64,000 bases of DNA, from assembly GCF_024539815.1 (NCBI RefSeq), contig NZ_JAHHIU010000039.1, positions 149,918-213,917 of the forward strand, given 5' to 3'. The position numbers were made by a program, and so were the translations under genes. Below the pieces are notes generated by a model. That model searched no databases. It had not been told where the DNA came from and saw nothing but the letters and a program-made list of their open reading frames with translations. Each line of letters begins with the position of its first letter. Positions within the stretch are counted from its first letter, which is position 1. Below are positions 37,762-46,289 of this stretch, in pieces. Origin of the DNA: Streptomyces hayashii (GTDB lineage Bacteria; Actinomycetota; Actinomycetes; Streptomycetales; Streptomycetaceae).

Positions 37762-40700
37762 CAGATGCGCGGGGCCGCATCGGCTCGCTGGCTCCCCTCT
37801 CGGGCCGCTGGCCGCTCTCCCTTGCACAGGAGCAACTGCTCTTCGTCCGAGAGGTGAGCGAGGCCGACAACGGCTATCTGTTCCCAGTGAACGTTCGGCT
37901 ACGGGGCCGACTGGATGTGGCCGCCCTGATGCAGGCAGTCCAGCAGCTGGTACAGCGCCACGCGGTGCTGCGCAGCAGGGTGGTCCAGGTGGAGGGGGCG
38001 TTTTTTCAGGAGGCGTCCGCCGAGCCGTTCACCCTGACAGTGGAGGACCTGCGGCACCTTCAGGCCCAAAGCGCGCTGGAGGCGGCGGAGCGGCGCGTGC
38101 ACGAGGAGGCAGAACAACCCTTTGATCTCGGTGAGTCGTGGCTGCGGGGCCGCCTGCTCCGCCTCGCCGACGACGACCAGGTGCTGCTGCTGAGCTTCCA
38201 CCACATCGCCTTCGACGGATGGTCGTTGGGCGTCCTCACCCGGGAGCTCAACCATCTCTACGACAGCGCGCTCTCTGGCCGCGCACCCCAGCTGGATCCT
38301 CTACCCGCGCAGGTCGGTGACATCGCGGGCCGGGAACGGCGGCTGATCGCGGACCACGGCCTCGCCAAGGAAGAGGAATTCTGGGCCGCGCAGCTGACAC
38401 CACGCGCCCCCGATCTCGCACTGCCCACCGACCGGCCACGTCCTGAGCTGCTCTCGGGGAAGGCCGGCCGCGTCTCGCTGCGTCTCGGCACCGAGCTGAC
38501 CTCTGCCCTGGACCGGGTAGCCCGCGAACAACGGTGCACGCTGCACATGGTGCTGCTGGCAGCATTCGAGGCGACACTGTGGCGGGCCTCCGGCCAGACG
38601 GATTTCTGCGTGGGCGGCGCGACGTCAGGCCGGCACGATCCGAATGCCCATGGCCTGATCGGTCTGTTCGTCAACGACATCGCCTACCGGTCGGACTGCG
38701 CTGTGGGACAGACCTTCACCGAGCTGCTCAGCGGCGTCAAAAAGACCGCACTGGACGCGTACCGGCATCAGACCCTCCCACTGCAGCGCATCGTCGAGGT
38801 GGTCCGCCCACCGCGGCAGGCCAACCGGCATCCCTTGTTCCAGCACTCCTTGGTGCTGCAGCCCAGTACGGTCGAGGACAAGGGGTTCCAGCTGCCAGGG
38901 GTCCGGGCGGAGCCATTCCGGACGCTGGCGGAGGGCAGCGCCCTGGACTTGGCGGTAAGCCTCCATCACGAGGCCGACGGCCTGCACTGCGTCGCTGACT
39001 TCAGCACCGATCTCTGGGACGAGGACTCGGTCGGGCGTCTCATCGAGAACTTCCGGCGTGTCCTGGTGGCGATGACCACGGGCATCCAGGCCAAGGTCGA
39101 GGACCTGGACCTGATCGACGCGTGGGTACGCGATCCGGTGGCGTCCGCCGACGAGCCTGCGGGCACGGAAGCGAGCGACCCTCAGCCGGCCCCGGACCCG
39201 GACCGACTCGAGCGACTCCGTTTGGTGTGGCGGGAACTGCTCGGCAGGGACGTCGGGGACGAGGACAACTTCTTCGACCTGGGCGGTGACTCCATTCTGG
39301 CGCTGCACCTGGTCAACCACGCCCGGGCGAGGGGAGTCCAGATCAGGGTCCGGGATCTCTTCGCCCACCAGACACTCCGAGCCCTGGCCGCTCGTACCCT
39401 GGCAGCGGCTGCCCGGCCCGAGGCCTCGATCCGGACGGGAGGGTCGGCACATCCCCGGCCGACCGGGACGGTCCCGCTGCTACCCATCCAGTCCTGGTTC
39501 TTCGCCCAGCAGCGCACGAACACCCACTACAACTTCACCAGTCTGTACAGGCCTCCGAGCCCCCTGGACGAGCACGCCATGGGGCGCGCGGTCGCCATCA
39601 CCCTCAAGCACCATGACGCCAGCCGGATCCGATTCCGCACCACGGACGACGGGACGATCGAGCAGTATTACCTCGACGGCCCGGGGCACCAACTGATGAC
39701 CGTCCAGGATCTCTCTGACCGTCAGGAACCGGAGGCCGCCCGCCGGGATCTGGAAGCGATCGCTCTCGACGTCCAGAGATCTCTGGAGATTCTCGGAACA
39801 GGACCCCTCATCCGCTGCGTGCTCTTCCGCATGCCCGGAGGCGGAAGCAGGCTGCTCATCGCGGCCAGCCACCTGGTCATGGACGTGGCCAGCATGCAGG
39901 TGGTCGCAGAAGACATCGCCACCGCCTACCGAAGCCTGGTGGAGCGTTCCCCGGTGCGCCTGCTCCCCGGCACCGCATCGGTGCAGCAATGGGCCGAGGC
40001 CCTGCACCGGCACGGCAGCGAGGATTCTGCGCCGGCCGCGGACATCCCGTACTGGCAGGACGTCGAAAACCGGTTCCCCTCGGGCTACCCGGCCGACCAC
40101 CCCGGGGCACCCAACTTCGTGCGCCACCAGGAAACCCGTGCCTTCCGGCTGCCGCCCGACGTCGTACGGCCCCTGCGTCAGGTCCTGCCCGGACTCCCCG
40201 GCCAGAGCCTCCTCATCGCCCTGATGGCCGCGGCCGGCTGGGCACTGGGGACCCGGATCGGCTCCCGGGGCATCGTCATCGACCTTGAGGGCCACGGGCG
40301 TGAGGACCTCTTCGCAGACGCCGATCCTTCCCGCACGGTGGGCTGGCTCACCTCCATCTACCCTTTCGCCCTGCCCACGGGAGCAGCGCTGGAGGGCCGC
40401 GCCGCCCTGGCTGCCCTGGCAGAGCAGTACCAGCGGCTGCCGGACAACGGCATGAGCTACGGAGCCCTGGCCAGCGCGGGCAGGGGCCTGACCTGGCGAG
40501 ACCGATCCGTGGCGTTCAGCTTCATGGGCTCCATGAGTTCGGCGGCGAGCAGCGAGTCCGAATTCTTCACCTTCGATGCGGTGGCCCCCGAGGGTGCCCG
40601 TCACCCCGACCTGTCCCGGCGCCATGAGCTGGAGATCGACGCATTCGTGGTCGACGACGTCCTGAAGATCTCCCTGACCTACGGAACACAGCTCTACGAC

Positions 40701-40766
40701 GAAGCAACGATCGTCGGACTCGGCGAAGCGTGTCTGGACTTCCTCCGGAACCTGAGCCGTTCGTGA
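37758..40766 (+). CDS. NRPS, C-T-E without adenylation domain
   Basis: The 1002-residue protein has a condensation domain with HHIAFDGWS (about 148), a carrier domain with GGDSI (Ser about 512), and a C-terminal epimerase-type domain. The last is identified by DLEGHGRED (about 843) followed by TVGWLTSIYP. Its HHxxxD motif reads SHLVMDV, so the first His is Ser while the second His and the Asp remain. No A domain is present, so its carrier must be charged in trans, most simply by the free interrupted A domain at 43232-45505. An active E domain would place a D-configured residue at this step. It overlaps the AT gene by four bases. Confidence 0.88.
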   Translation: MTDARGRIGSLAPLSGRWPLSLAQEQLLFVREVSEADNGYLFPVNVRLRGRLDVAALMQAVQQLVQRHAVLRSRVVQVEGAFFQEASAEPFTLTVEDLRHLQAQSALEAAERRVHEEAEQPFDLGESWLRGRLLRLADDDQVLLLSFHHIAFDGWSLGVLTRELNHLYDSALSGRAPQLDPLPAQVGDIAGRERRLIADHGLAKEEEFWAAQLTPRAPDLALPTDRPRPELLSGKAGRVSLRLGTELTSALDRVAREQRCTLHMVLLAAFEATLWRASGQTDFCVGGATSGRHDPNAHGLIGLFVNDIAYRSDCAVGQTFTELLSGVKKTALDAYRHQTLPLQRIVEVVRPPRQANRHPLFQHSLVLQPSTVEDKGFQLPGVRAEPFRTLAEGSALDLAVSLHHEADGLHCVADFSTDLWDEDSVGRLIENFRRVLVAMTTGIQAKVEDLDLIDAWVRDPVASADEPAGTEASDPQPAPDPDRLERLRLVWRELLGRDVGDEDNFFDLGGDSILALHLVNHARARGVQIRVRDLFAHQTLRALAARTLAAAARPEASIRTGGSAHPRPTGTVPLLPIQSWFFAQQRTNTHYNFTSLYRPPSPLDEHAMGRAVAITLKHHDASRIRFRTTDDGTIEQYYLDGPGHQLMTVQDLSDRQEPEAARRDLEAIALDVQRSLEILGTGPLIRCVLFRMPGGGSRLLIAASHLVMDVASMQVVAEDIATAYRSLVERSPVRLLPGTASVQQWAEALHRHGSEDSAPAADIPYWQDVENRFPSGYPADHPGAPNFVRHQETRAFRLPPDVVRPLRQVLPGLPGQSLLIALMAAAGWALGTRIGSRGIVIDLEGHGREDLFADADPSRTVGWLTSIYPFALPTGAALEGRAALAALAEQYQRLPDNGMSYGALASAGRGLTWRDRSVAFSFMGSMSSAASSESEFFTFDAVAPEGARHPDLSRRHELEIDAFVVDDVLKISLTYGTQLYDEATIVGLGEACLDFLRNLSRS

Positions 40767-40797
40767 CGGCGCGTATTCCGCTCGACGAGAGGTGATC

Positions 40798-42273
40798 GTG
40801 ACTACCAGCAACACATTCCGCACCGTCATGAACGAACAGCGGGACAAGGCCCTCTGGCCGGCGGGTCTGCCGCTGCCCTCCGGCTGGGTATCGGTGGGGT
40901 CAGCGGGCAGCGAGGAGAGCTGCCACGCGGCGCTGCGCGCCCTGCCGACGGCGCAGCAGTGCGCCGAGGCACTCCGCCGCCATCCCCTGGTGGCGCAGAC
41001 CTGGGTGCATCCGCTGCGCACCGACACTGGCTTGGTCGTGGTGCCGGACTTCGACAAGTGCTCCGCCGCCACCGACCAGGATGCTGTGCTCGACGCGTGG
41101 GCACTCGTCTTCGACGACATGTACGCGGACAAGCCGGAGGACCAGCTCGTCGGGTGGATCGACTCGGCCACCGGAGCGCCGCTGGACACCGCCGCCATGG
41201 GCGACTGGGTAGCGGCCACGGTCGAACGGATCAGACCGCTGCCCCGCACGCGGGTGCTCGAGATCGGCTCTGGCACCGGCATGATCGCCCGCGGTGTGCT
41301 GGCGCTGGGCGGAATTGAGCGCTATCTCGCCACGGACGTCTCCGAATCCGCCCTGCGGAATCTGCACCAGACCCTCCAACCGGCAGCCGTCGTCGCGCAC
41401 CGTGTCGGCGACGCCCATCGGATCGCGGCGGAACTCGACGAGGAGTTCGACCTCGTCCTGCTCAACTCGGTGTGCCAGTACTTCCCCTCGACCCGCTATC
41501 TGGCCGAGCTCCTCACTCTGCTCGCGCCCCAGATGGCCTCCGGCGGACACATCCTCCTCGGGGACCTGCGGCACGCTGGCCTCGAGCCCGTCCTCGCCGC
41601 AGAACGGGCCCGGATGCACCAGCCCGACGCCGACCCGGCCGAGCTCGCCGCCCTCGCACAGGAACTGCACCGGGAGAGTACCGAGCTCGCCGTGCACCCA
41701 GGATGGGCCGAGCGGCTCACACATCGGATTCCCGGCGTGACAGCCGTCGACACCGGCCCCCGGCTCGGGCAACGCGCGACCGAGATGACCCGCTTCAGAT
41801 TCGACGCCCTACTGCACTTCGGCTGTCCGGCGCCGCCGGCCCCGAGTGCGCCCGCTCAGGACGGCGCCATGGAGTCACCCGATTGGGAACAGCTGATCCT
41901 GCGAAGCTCCCGCCCCTTCCGGTTCACCGGGATACCCAATGCCCGACTGGTCGACACCCCGGGCGCGACCGACCCCGACGCGATGACCCGGACCGCGGCG
42001 CGAGCGCGGGGAACGCTCGGGCTGCGCTACGCCGACGACAGCGGCAGCGGCGCCCTCGACGTCTTCTGGTCGCCCGAACCGAGCGCCTCCCGATGCGATT
42101 TCTCCCACCCGCGCCTGCACGCCGCCACCGACATCACCCCGGCGTTCCCACCCAGGACCACGCAGCACCTGACCACGCTGCTCACCGCCGCGCTGCGCGA
42201 GGCCTGCGGCACCCTCGACCCGGCCCTGGACATCGTCATCACGGAAGAAACACCGGCGGAGTGGCGGTCATGA
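40798..42273 (+). CDS. Free-standing SAM methyltransferase, NRPS-type
   Basis: The protein has 491 residues with a central class I methyltransferase fold: motif I EIGSGTG (about 155), acidic TDVSESAL, and LLNSVCQYFP. These features match methyltransferase domains usually embedded in NRPS adenylation domains, and also the one inside the protein at 43232-45505. About 130 residues precede the fold, and about 110 C-terminal residues of unknown role follow it. N- or O/S-methylation of a carrier-bound amino acid is likely. The start is set at GTG 40798 (GAGAGG five bases upstream); GTG 40792 is an alternative. A 31-base gap precedes it, one of the few real gaps in the operon. Confidence 0.8.
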   Translation: MTTSNTFRTVMNEQRDKALWPAGLPLPSGWVSVGSAGSEESCHAALRALPTAQQCAEALRRHPLVAQTWVHPLRTDTGLVVVPDFDKCSAATDQDAVLDAWALVFDDMYADKPEDQLVGWIDSATGAPLDTAAMGDWVAATVERIRPLPRTRVLEIGSGTGMIARGVLALGGIERYLATDVSESALRNLHQTLQPAAVVAHRVGDAHRIAAELDEEFDLVLLNSVCQYFPSTRYLAELLTLLAPQMASGGHILLGDLRHAGLEPVLAAERARMHQPDADPAELAALAQELHRESTELAVHPGWAERLTHRIPGVTAVDTGPRLGQRATEMTRFRFDALLHFGCPAPPAPSAPAQDGAMESPDWEQLILRSSRPFRFTGIPNARLVDTPGATDPDAMTRTAARARGTLGLRYADDSGSGALDVFWSPEPSASRCDFSHPRLHAATDITPAFPPRTTQHLTTLLTAALREACGTLDPALDIVITEETPAEWRS

Positions 42274-43235
42274 CCGCTTCACCCCGGCGACGTCTGGTGT
42301 GCTTCCCCGGGGCAGGCATGGACGCCGGGGCTTACCGCCGCTGGACTCCCTTGCTGCCCGAGGACTGGGAGCTGATCACCCCGACCTTGCCGGGGAAGCG
42401 CATCCGCCTGGACGAAACACCGCTGGCCACCGTGGAGGAGATGGCCGCAGAGATCCTGTCTCAGATTGCCGGGTCTCCGGCCCGCACGGCCTTCTTCGGC
42501 TTCAGCCTGGGGGCTCTGGTGGCCTATGAAGCGGCCGTCTCAGCCGACGCCCACCAAGCCCCCGAGCATCTGTTCCTGGCCGGTTCCCGTGCCCCTGACC
42601 GCCCGACTGCGGAGCTGGGCATCGGGCACCTGCCCGACGCCGAGTTCCGGGAGGCGGTCTCGCGCCTCTCGGCCGAGACACGGCTGGCGTTCGCCGACGA
42701 CGCACTGGCCCAGCTCCTCCTCGAACCGATGCGCGCGGACTTCGCCGCCGCCGAGGAGTACAGCGCTGTTCCGTGGCCGGAGGTCCAGCTGCCCGTATCG
42801 GTGCTCTACGGCCTCCAGGATCCCGTCGCCCCCGAACCTGAAGTGCTGCGCTGGTCCCGTTTCACGCACGGCCCATTCCGTTCCTCGGCGGTCCCGGGCG
42901 ATCACAACTTCCCCTTCGACCAGCCCGAGAGCGTGGTCGACACCATCCGTACCGCATGGAGAACCGTGAACACCGACAACCAGCAGACCGGAATAGCCCG
43001 ATCAGCCGTTCGGGACGCATGGGCTCGGGTCCTCGCGCACGACTCCTTCGGAGAGGAGGACGACTTCTTCGCCATCGGCGGCAACTCCCTGCTGGCCGCG
43101 CGTGTCGCGGCGGAGATCTCGAAGCGGACGGGCGGGGTCCGGGTGCCCCTGAAGGCGTTCTTCGCCGCGCCCACCGTTTCCGGCCTGAGCGCCGTGGTCG
43201 CCGACCGGCTCTCGGCGCAGGAGGCAGCGCGATGA
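42270..43235 (+). CDS. Thioesterase-carrier fusion (TE-T)
   Basis: The 321-residue protein joins an alpha/beta-hydrolase thioesterase (FPGAGMDAG; GFSLGA with Ser about 78; Asp in GLQDPV; His in PGDHNF) to a C-terminal carrier domain (IGGNSLLAA, Ser about 275). Thioesterases normally follow a carrier domain; here the order is reversed and the pair is free-standing. The elbow's GFSLG in place of GHSLG is a mild change. The carrier may accept the amino acid activated by the A protein encoded next, with TE acting on it or on another carrier. It overlaps both neighbours by four bases. Confidence 0.87.
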   Translation: MTASPRRRLVCFPGAGMDAGAYRRWTPLLPEDWELITPTLPGKRIRLDETPLATVEEMAAEILSQIAGSPARTAFFGFSLGALVAYEAAVSADAHQAPEHLFLAGSRAPDRPTAELGIGHLPDAEFREAVSRLSAETRLAFADDALAQLLLEPMRADFAAAEEYSAVPWPEVQLPVSVLYGLQDPVAPEPEVLRWSRFTHGPFRSSAVPGDHNFPFDQPESVVDTIRTAWRTVNTDNQQTGIARSAVRDAWARVLAHDSFGEEDDFFAIGGNSLLAARVAAEISKRTGGVRVPLKAFFAAPTVSGLSAVVADRLSAQEAAR

Positions 43236-45505
43236 GCGACTGGCAACTCGAACTGAACCGCACGGCACGTCCCTTCCCCGGCCACCTCACCGTGCTGGAC
43301 CTCTTTCTCCGAAACGTTGCCGAGCAGCCGGACGCCGCGGCACTGACCGGGCCCGACGGACAGACGTGGAGCTACCGACGGCTGGACGAGTGGAGCACGG
43401 CGGCGGCCGGACTGCTGAGAGCTGGCGGTGTCCGGTCGGGAGACCGGGTCGCCCTGGTCAGCGGCCGGTCGCTGGAGGGCGTCGCGCTGATCGTCGCGAT
43501 CCTCAAGGCCGGCGGCCAGTACATCCCCCTCGACCCGCTCTGGCCCGCCGCTCGCCTGGCCGCGTTAATGGACCGGATGACCGTCGCCGCCATCACCTGC
43601 GACCAGCAGTCCCTCCCCGTGGTCCAGGCGGTCCAGTGGTCCGTTGCCACACGCCCCGTGGTCGTCTGCCCCCAGGTCGTGCCCGACGAAGACCATCGCC
43701 AGGCGGTGACGGATCTTTTCGACTCCCTGGCCGAAGAGGACGACCCGCTGGTGGCCAATGGCTTCGTGGTACGTGGCGACGAGGGCTTCACCACTGACGA
43801 TCTCCATTGGTACGTCGATCAAGTAGCGGCCCTCGTCGCGCCGCTGGCCTCGCCCACCACCAGGCTCGCGGATGTGGGATGCGGAGTGGGAACGCTCTCA
43901 CGCAGCCTCGCCGGCATGGTGGAGAGCACCCTCTGCGTCGATGCCTCCTACACTTGCGTCTCCCGAGCGGTCGCCACCTTGAGAGCGTCCGGGCACCATG
44001 TGGTCGGCGAGGTGGCCACCGCCGACCGACTCGACCCCCGTGTCCTGGGCGACCGGGACCTTGTGCTGCTGGCGAGCACCGTCCAGTTCTTCCCCGACGT
44101 CGAATACTTCCTGGACACGATGGCGACCATCGTCGCCTCCATGAGCCCCAGCGGCCATATCGTGTTGGCGGACCTACTCCCGGCCGAAGCGTCGGGCACC
44201 CTGTTCGCGGTTCCCCCCGATCTGCTGGAACTCCTGCCCGAACTCGTCCCCGGAATCCGCAGCGTCAGCGTCCACCAGCGGACCACAGGGCCCGCCCAGC
44301 TCCTGGACCGGTACGACGCCGTACTGGAGGTTGTGCGAGACCCCGGGGATCCGACGCCACGACGACGCACCCTCTGGACGTTCGAGGACACCCCCCAGCA
44401 GGAGCCCCTGACGCCCGGCGGCCCCGACAGCCTTGCCTACGCCATCTTCACCTCCGGCACGACCGGCACCCCTAAAGCCGTCGAGGTTCACCACCGTTCA
44501 CTGGTGAACCTCGTGACCTGGATACGCGACGACATCGGCATATCCGCCCGCGACACGCTCCTGTTCACCACCTCGTTCTGCTTTGACCTCTCCGTGTTCG
44601 ACACCCTCGGGATGCTCGCGCTCGGCGGCCGCATCCGGGTCACAAGCGCAGACGAGGTCGGCGAACCGCAGACACTGGTGGACATTCTGCGCGACGAGCA
44701 GATCACGGTCTGGGACTCCGCGCCCGCCGCCATGCAGATGCTGGTCCCCTTCCTGGAGATCCACGACGACCCGGTCAGCGACCACTTGACGACCGTGCTG
44801 CTCAGCGGCGACTGGATCCCGGTGACGCTTCCCGACCGGCTCCGCGCATCCTTTCCCGGCTGTACGGTCCACGCCCTTGGCGGCGCCACCGAGGCCACTG
44901 TGTGGTCGAACTCCTACCGCGTCGGGCGGGTGGAGCCGGGCTGGCCAAGCATCCCGTACGGAAGGGCCATGGCCAACGCCCAGTACTTCGTCCTCGACGA
45001 GAACTACCGGATGTGCGACCTCGGTGTCGAGGGCGACCTCTACATCTCCGGCGAGTGCCTGGCCCGCGGATACGCCGCCTCTCCCGATCTCAACGCCGCC
45101 AAATTCCTTCCGAATCCGTTCGGCGCGCCGGGATCCCGGATGTACCGCACCGGCGACCGCGCGCGGTGGCTGCCCGAAGGCCAACTGCAGTTCCTCGGCC
45201 GCACCGACGACCAGGTCAAGATCCGGGGTTACCGGATAGAACTCGGCGAGATACAGGCGGCCGCCCTGCGGGCAGCAGAAGTCAAGGACGCGGTACCCAT
45301 CACCTATGAGGCGTCGGGTTCTATCACGCTCGGCCTGTTCTACGTGCCGGACGGCACCGGCGACACCGCCCGCCTCAGGCAGGAGATGGCGGCGGTACTG
45401 CCCGGCTACATGCTGCCCACGAAGATCGTTCCAGTGCGGTCCATCCCGCTGACGTCGAACGGCAAGGTGGACCGCGCCCGGCTGCGGGAGTTGCTGCATG
45501 ACTGA
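43232..45505 (+). CDS. Interrupted adenylation domain with embedded methyltransferase (A-MT-A), cysteine-like pocket
   Basis: The protein has 757 residues and no carrier domain. The adenylation fold starts normally (WSYRRLDEWS, AGGQYIPLDP). A SAM methyltransferase domain (DVGCGVGTLS at about 214, LLASTVQFFP) then interrupts it between motifs a2 and a3. The A domain resumes with FTSGTTGTPKA at about 407 and runs to the C-terminal SNGKVDR. By manual alignment the pocket is D235 L236 F239 D278 L299 S301 L322 V330 W331, close to cysteine codes of the DLFNLSLI type. Methyltransferases inserted at a2-a3 are known to methylate side chains, so S-methylation of cysteine is the simplest guess. TTA is at codon 112 (43565). 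Confidence 0.88.
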   Translation: MSDWQLELNRTARPFPGHLTVLDLFLRNVAEQPDAAALTGPDGQTWSYRRLDEWSTAAAGLLRAGGVRSGDRVALVSGRSLEGVALIVAILKAGGQYIPLDPLWPAARLAALMDRMTVAAITCDQQSLPVVQAVQWSVATRPVVVCPQVVPDEDHRQAVTDLFDSLAEEDDPLVANGFVVRGDEGFTTDDLHWYVDQVAALVAPLASPTTRLADVGCGVGTLSRSLAGMVESTLCVDASYTCVSRAVATLRASGHHVVGEVATADRLDPRVLGDRDLVLLASTVQFFPDVEYFLDTMATIVASMSPSGHIVLADLLPAEASGTLFAVPPDLLELLPELVPGIRSVSVHQRTTGPAQLLDRYDAVLEVVRDPGDPTPRRRTLWTFEDTPQQEPLTPGGPDSLAYAIFTSGTTGTPKAVEVHHRSLVNLVTWIRDDIGISARDTLLFTTSFCFDLSVFDTLGMLALGGRIRVTSADEVGEPQTLVDILRDEQITVWDSAPAAMQMLVPFLEIHDDPVSDHLTTVLLSGDWIPVTLPDRLRASFPGCTVHALGGATEATVWSNSYRVGRVEPGWPSIPYGRAMANAQYFVLDENYRMCDLGVEGDLYISGECLARGYAASPDLNAAKFLPNPFGAPGSRMYRTGDRARWLPEGQLQFLGRTDDQVKIRGYRIELGEIQAAALRAAEVKDAVPITYEASGSITLGLFYVPDGTGDTARLRQEMAAVLPGYMLPTKIVPVRSIPLTSNGKVDRARLRELLHD

Positions 45506-46289
45506 GGTCAGGAGCGCCGCGTGGCTCGTGCCGGTCGCGCATCCGGAGGCATCCGCCACGCTTTACGTCTTTCCCCCGGGAGGCAGCGGCGCTGCCGTCG
45601 TCCGAGCCTTCGCCGGCTCCGCCCCGCCGGATCTGCGCGTGGTCGCAGTCCGCCTGCCGGGCAGAGAGGCGCTGGCTCATCTGGAACCCCTGGTCGATGT
45701 GGACGTCATCGCTGCAGACTTGGCTGCGCAGATCGAGGCCGACTCCCTCGGACGACCAACCGCCGTCCTCTACGGGCACTGTGCCGGCGCCATCGTGGGT
45801 TACGAGGTCTGCGGTCTCCTGCCGACCTCGGCCGTTGCCGCACTGGTCGTCTCCTCGCACGAGGCTCCCGATCGCATCCCCGTCTCCATGGCGTGGACCT
45901 GGCCAGACGAGGAGTTCCTCCGGAGAGTCGCCGACGACGGATTCATCCCGGATGAACTGGCGGCGGACGAAGAACTGCGCCAACTCGTCCTTCCGGCCCT
46001 GCGTGCGGACTACGAGGCCGTCGAGACACACGTCAGCAGCCTGCCAGAACTGTTGTGCCCCGTCTTCGCCGTCCTGGGCGAAGACGACAAAGCCGTCTCG
46101 GACGAGGACATAGCGGCGTGGCGTGACCGCACCGTTTCGTCATTTCGGCTGGACCGGGTTCCGGGTGGCCACAACCTCATGGCCGACCAGGCACATGCCC
46201 TCATGCACACCATCGAAGCGGCTCGCCACCCACACGACACCGTGGGCGACCTTGAAGACCAGATGGAGGAGCCGAGTGAAAGCATATGA
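45498..46289 (+). CDS. Thioesterase with Cys at the nucleophile position
   Basis: This is a thioesterase-type alpha/beta hydrolase of 263 residues. It has FPPGGSG near the N-terminus, an Asp in LGEDDKAVS and a His in PGGHNLM. Its nucleophile elbow reads GHCAG, so residue 95 is Cys where the family has Ser. Cys thioesterases are known from some NRPS systems, for example those forming strained beta-lactone or beta-lactam rings, so this enzyme may release or cyclise the product. It overlaps the A-MT-A gene by eight bases and the aminomutase gene by 14. Confidence 0.86.
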   Translation: MTEVRSAAWLVPVAHPEASATLYVFPPGGSGAAVVRAFAGSAPPDLRVVAVRLPGREALAHLEPLVDVDVIAADLAAQIEADSLGRPTAVLYGHCAGAIVGYEVCGLLPTSAVAALVVSSHEAPDRIPVSMAWTWPDEEFLRRVADDGFIPDELAADEELRQLVLPALRADYEAVETHVSSLPELLCPVFAVLGEDDKAVSDEDIAAWRDRTVSSFRLDRVPGGHNLMADQAHALMHTIEAARHPHDTVGDLEDQMEEPSESI

